From assembly GCA_022771625.1 (NCBI GenBank), contig JALFCW010000005.1, positions 1 through 34,136 of the forward strand: a DNA stretch of 34,136 bases. The letters run 5' to 3'. The notes below the pieces were generated by a model, which saw only the letters and a list, made by a program, of their open reading frames with translations, ran no database searches and had not been told where the DNA came from. This stretch comes from Prevotella sp. Its GTDB lineage: Bacteria > Bacteroidota > Bacteroidia > Bacteroidales > Bacteroidaceae. The translations under genes were made by a program, and so were the position numbers. Each line of letters starts with the position of its first letter. Position 1 is the first letter of the stretch. Shown in pieces: positions 30,948-34,136 of the stretch.

Positions 30948-32312
30948 TTATTCTGCCGTAGCCTCGGATGAGGTATCGGATGTCACGATATTCACTCCAC
31001 TGAGATAGTCTTTATAAAATTCTATAGCTTCTCGTAGCTTGGTTATTGTAGTTTGATTGCAACCTACAGCCTTGATTGTCTTCAATGCTTTGCAGTTAGT
31101 AAACAATTGTATGTGACTGGTCGAATTACTAAGGTCACAATTGCTAAAGTCCACGGTTTCCAATGAAGTACAGTTATAGAACATATAAGTCAATGATGCA
31201 TTATCTGCGCATTTAAAACTGCAGCCGCTCAAATCTATTTCTTTCAATGCACTACAGTTTTTAAACATCTCATAACAGGTAGTCACTCCATTAAAGTTGC
31301 ATCCACTCAGATTTACGGAGTTTAAATTACCACAATCCATAAACATTTCATAGCAATCTTTACTGCTCAACTTAGCACCGCTTAAGTCCACAGTTTGCAA
31401 AGCTTTGCATTGATAAAACATCCATTTTGAACCTGTTACTTTTCTAAAGTCACAATAGGCAAAGTTGATGCTTGTTAATTTTTTACAATCTTTAAACATA
31501 CCAAAGGAATTTGTAACATTCTTCAGGTTATGTCCGCTTAAGTCTATGCTTTGCAGATTAGAACACCCCGAAAACATACTGGAACATTCAGTAACATTGG
31601 AAAAATCGCATCCGCTTAAATTGATGCTGGACAAAGAATTGCAATTATAGAAAAAAGCGCTTAAACTGGTTACGTTTGATGTTTTCAGTCCCTCCAATGA
31701 TACGCTTTGCAGGGAGTTACAACCACTAAACATACTTTCCAATGTATTCAGATTTTCGCTAACCTCCATTCCTCCCCAGGTGAAAGAGGTGATGGCAGAC
31801 CCGTAAAGAAGTCTTTCAAGGGAGGTAACATTAGGAAATGAACAATCCTCGAAAGTGACAGACGACAAGGAAGAGCATTTTAAATTGCTCAATGCAGTGA
31901 ATGCTTCATCACCATTTACTTTGTAAAAGCGCGCTGATGTTATGCCGTTCAACTTCCCTTCATTCAGGAGAGACCAATTATGGTTGTTCAGCGTGCCTGC
32001 CAATGTCAAACAGCCCGTTTTCAATGCTGTTTTCACCAAGTCAGATGTCAGCGACTCGTCATTGGCGCAATACAGCACATTGTCAACAACTTTGATAGAG
32101 GCGGTGCTGCCATGGCTGTTGGTTATCGTATAACTGTTGCTGTCATAGTCGGTTACAGTGACTTTGTTTTCTCCCACCGAAATGTTTTTGGCTCTTGTCC
32201 ATGTGCCGTCTTCTTTTTCAAATACACTGCCCAAATAGCTTTGGGCTGAAAGTGGCATGGATGCCAATGCCGTGAGGCATAGGGTTATGATGCTTTTTGT
32301 CTTGATATTCAT
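30948..32312 (-). CDS. Secreted BspA-like protein with DUF285 leucine-rich repeats
   Basis: This 454-residue protein has a signal peptide (about residues 1-23, ending PLSAQ). From about residue 150 to 440 it consists of regular 23-25-residue repeats of the form SMFSGCxxLQSIDLSG / NVTxxxxMFxxC, the DUF285 pattern of BspA-like surface proteins, with about ten copies. Such solenoids bind host or bacterial ligands in related proteins. The C-terminus lacks the YDLxGRK-type tail of its neighbours. It is 21 bases downstream of a 52-residue peptide gene and probably in one operon with the 32507 gene. Confidence 0.85.
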   Translation of the reverse strand: MNIKTKSIITLCLTALASMPLSAQSYLGSVFEKEDGTWTRAKNISVGENKVTVTDYDSNSYTITNSHGSTASIKVVDNVLYCANDESLTSDLVKTALKTGCLTLAGTLNNHNWSLLNEGKLNGITSARFYKVNGDEAFTALSNLKCSSLSSVTFEDCSFPNVTSLERLLYGSAITSFTWGGMEVSENLNTLESMFSGCNSLQSVSLEGLKTSNVTSLSAFFYNCNSLSSINLSGCDFSNVTECSSMFSGCSNLQSIDLSGHNLKNVTNSFGMFKDCKKLTSINFAYCDFRKVTGSKWMFYQCKALQTVDLSGAKLSSKDCYEMFMDCGNLNSVNLSGCNFNGVTTCYEMFKNCSALKEIDLSGCSFKCADNASLTYMFYNCTSLETVDFSNCDLSNSTSHIQLFTNCKALKTIKAVGCNQTTITKLREAIEFYKDYLSGVNIVTSDTSSEATAE

Positions 32313-32333
32313 AATCGTATATGTTTTTTAGAT

Positions 32334-32492
32334 TTATTGTCCCCAAATAGTGCCATATTCGTCTGGATCAGGCTCGTCTCCATTTGTACCGAATCCAATA
32401 CTTTCCGTTGCATTGCCGCTTCCGGCAAGCAGTTGAAGCGACGCTATCTCATATACCGTCATCCGCGGCTTGATATATTCTTTCTTTTTCAT
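32334..32492 (-). CDS. 52-residue peptide gene between two surface-protein genes
   Basis: An ATG at 32492 opens a 52-residue reading frame to a TAA at 32334. The N-terminus MKKKEYIKPRMTVYEIASLQ is followed by LLAGSG and an acidic, Gly-rich end (NGDEPDPDEYGTIWGQ). I recognise the general type: short peptides beginning MKK-x-YIKP with an LLxGS step are common beside surface-protein genes in Prevotella and Bacteroides, of unknown role. The LLAGSG step resembles a double-glycine-type leader boundary, but no peptidase or exporter is seen nearby. It lies 14 bases after the 32507 gene and 21 before the DUF285 gene. Confidence 0.7.
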   Translation of the reverse strand: MKKKEYIKPRMTVYEIASLQLLAGSGNATESIGFGTNGDEPDPDEYGTIWGQ

Positions 32493-32506
32493 ATCTTTCT
32501 TCACGT

Positions 32507-34136
32507 TTATCTTATGATTACTTTTGTTGTCTTGTTTCCTCTCTTTACGATGTTAATGCCTTTTTGCAGGTCAGGGAGTCGATGACCGTTGAGGTCGTAA
32601 ATCTCCGCTTCGCTGTTATCAGCGGCATTAAGCACATCGATGGCGGTGGTGTCGTCATCACCGATGGACAGGCTCAACATTCTTGCCTGTGCCGATGGTG
32701 ACGTTGTGTTTGCCGAGAGATAAGAGTGGAATGCACCCACCTTGACTGTGTTGGCTTTACCGCTGTTAATGAGGTCGCCAACATTCCAGAACTTGTCATT
32801 GTTGATGATATAGGCATTGATGTCGAGGGCATCAGAGGTGGTCAGCGTGCCTACCAACGAGTAGTTTCCTGCCGTGCTGCCTGTCTGAATGATTTTGCTC
32901 ATCGCCACACCTTCTCCTTCTTCTTCGCTTAAAACAGATATGCTGATGACTTTAACAGCTGCATTGCGACGCACAAGCACTGGTGTGCCAGCGGCAATTT
33001 CTTGATTGTCAATCCTGCTCAGCACTATCTTTGAATTTTCATTATCCACGCTGGAAAGCTGATAGAAGTTGCAATCGCTGTAAGCGTTTGGATTAATAGC
33101 AAACGGCAGACAGAGCGTGCCCCATTGGTTGCCTGCCATATCTCTTAAATACGATACGCTGCCCACTGTGATGTCAGCCTCGCAGTCATATCCCTCGCTG
33201 TCATTGAGTGTCATGTCGGCCACCCTAATCACGCCATTCTTTTTCTTGGCAACATAATATTGTTCTCCGTTTTTCACGAACAAGTCGTCATGCTTATAAC
33301 CACAATCGGTATAGTCACATGCGTGGCTATAAGTATTGTCATCATTTTTTGCATATCCATTCTTGTTGTGGCTCCACACCTGATTGTATTCTTTGATGTC
33401 CGCCTTGCTAACTGTTGATGTCTTGTCCGTGTCAAAACTGATGCTCAAATCTAAGTCGCTGAAACTGACAACAGGGTTGAGAGTTTGAGGATATGACAAC
33501 TTGGTGCCATCTGTCAGCGTAATCTCGAGTGCATTCACTCCAGTGGCATCCATGTCGTATTGAATGTGATTTTCTTCATCATGTAAACATGTTCTGAACC
33601 GCCCGCCTTCCATTGTCTGCCATTCACCGAAGGAATGTCCTGTAGAATTTAAAATTTCTTTTCTTGTTTCACCGCAATGGCTGCACTTGTATGTCACATA
33701 CCCATCTGCTGTACATGTTGCTTCTTGGTTTTCTTTCACCTTTGATACGTCATGTATGGCTATGGAAAGAGTTCCATTTTCATATTTCCAGCAAAGCACT
33801 ACATCAGATCTTTCACTATCAGATATTTGAAACTTTTGTGAATAATCTCGCAATTGTTGTGTCAAATATCCTTCAGAACAAGACGATGATAAGTTGTAAG
33901 TGGTAGCAGTTGTAGTAATGCTTATCGCATCTTCTGAACTGCTTTGAGGATAATAATATTCAGCGGGCCAATCATTAGCATCTAGAACTGCAAGATAAAA
34001 ATATTCGCATGATGACAGTCCAACCTTATTAATTGATGTTTCAAAACTAATTTTATTACCATCTTGGTCATAAATACATAGTTGTTGACTGAATGTCTGC
34101 ATCGTTCCTGACAATAGGAATGCAATTGCCAGGATT
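32507..34136 (-). CDS. Secreted protein with C-terminal sorting-type tail, 5' end outside window
   Basis: The reading frame stays open to the right edge. The window-edge residues ILAIAFLLSGTMQTFSQ are the hydrophobic core and cleavage region of a signal peptide, so the true start lies beyond 34136. A CxxC-containing segment (CTADGYVTYKCSHCGETRKE, then GHSFGEW) looks like a small metal-binding or repeat unit of adhesins. A beta-rich domain with MAGNQWGTLCLPFAI follows, typical of Prevotella surface proteins, and the end EIYDLNGHRLPDLQKGINIV matches the C-terminal tail used for secretion or anchoring in this group. The function is probably a surface adhesin or binding protein. Confidence 0.8.
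   Translation of the reverse strand, partial: ILAIAFLLSGTMQTFSQQLCIYDQDGNKISFETSINKVGLSSCEYFYLAVLDANDWPAEYYYPQSSSEDAISITTTATTYNLSSSCSEGYLTQQLRDYSQKFQISDSERSDVVLCWKYENGTLSIAIHDVSKVKENQEATCTADGYVTYKCSHCGETRKEILNSTGHSFGEWQTMEGGRFRTCLHDEENHIQYDMDATGVNALEITLTDGTKLSYPQTLNPVVSFSDLDLSISFDTDKTSTVSKADIKEYNQVWSHNKNGYAKNDDNTYSHACDYTDCGYKHDDLFVKNGEQYYVAKKKNGVIRVADMTLNDSEGYDCEADITVGSVSYLRDMAGNQWGTLCLPFAINPNAYSDCNFYQLSSVDNENSKIVLSRIDNQEIAAGTPVLVRRNAAVKVISISVLSEEEGEGVAMSKIIQTGSTAGNYSLVGTLTTSDALDINAYIINNDKFWNVGDLINSGKANTVKVGAFHSYLSANTTSPSAQARMLSLSIGDDDTTAIDVLNAADNSEAEIYDLNGHRLPDLQKGINIVKRGNKTTKVIIR

Noticed and set aside
34082..34114. Internal start codon near the right edge as the true start of the surface protein
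   Set aside because: The frame continues to the window edge with a clear signal-peptide core, so the real start is outside.
1..34136. tRNA genes, integrase or transposase that would explain the accessory island
   Set aside because: None was found on either strand by reading for cloverleaf arms or family motifs.

Overview
This window looks like a chromosomal segment of a Prevotella-type member of the Bacteroidales. The evidence is the repeated Bacteroidetes promoter pattern (TTG or TTTG, about 20 bases, TAnnTTTG), A-rich start regions without Shine-Dalgarno sequences, an ArgF'-type ornithine transcarbamylase of the Bacteroides kind, BspA-like leucine-rich surface proteins, and HU-like and DUF3987 genes typical of this order. 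No tRNA, rRNA, CRISPR array, transposase or integrase was seen.

Region 1 (about 360-11700, + strand) is a long arginine/proline biosynthesis cluster: argR, a GNAT acyltransferase in the argA position, argG, a PspC-domain gene, argC, argD, proC, an XRE-cupin regulator, an acyl-CoA synthetase, proB, proA, argF' and yraN. Genes mostly overlap or lie within 60 bases of each other. The promoter before argR overlaps an ARG-box-like palindrome. Together the genes take glutamate toward acylornithine and acylcitrulline and also to proline; argB and argH are not in the window. Two small palindromic elements have entered this cluster: one lies between proB and proA inside a 12-base duplication, and one lies in frame inside proA.

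Region 2 (11700-21100) is ordinary chromosome: a secreted GH127 beta-L-arabinofuranosidase, an alanine/glycine:cation symporter, a membrane-anchored Ser/Thr kinase with a leucine-rich-repeat ectodomain, a Bacteroidales-specific helical protein divergent from the kinase across tandem palindromes, an M18 aminopeptidase, and a DUF234-type AAA ATPase.

Region 3 (about 21100-28700) is an accessory island. On the minus strand it has an HU-like protein with a Ser/Gly/Asp tail and a two-helix, holin-sized membrane protein. A plus-strand operon follows: two unrecognised proteins, a DUF3987 helicase-like ATPase, a CHC2/Toprim primase, a DUF5675 protein and an M15 peptidase. Two overlapping minus-strand genes of unknown function follow, and they share a short Gly/Ile-rich motif, at the C-terminus of one and the N-terminus of the other. 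Four copies of a 26-30-base repeat built from three GTAAC units bracket the block at 22280-22441 and 28420-28663. I read it as a degraded or satellite-like mobile element with its own replication module, or as a conserved Bacteroidales accessory cluster of unknown function.

Region 4 (28700-34136, - strand) holds a DUF4143-type AAA ATPase, a frameshifted remnant of a surface protein, a DUF285/BspA repeat protein, a 52-residue peptide gene, and a secreted protein whose signal peptide runs off the right edge of the window.
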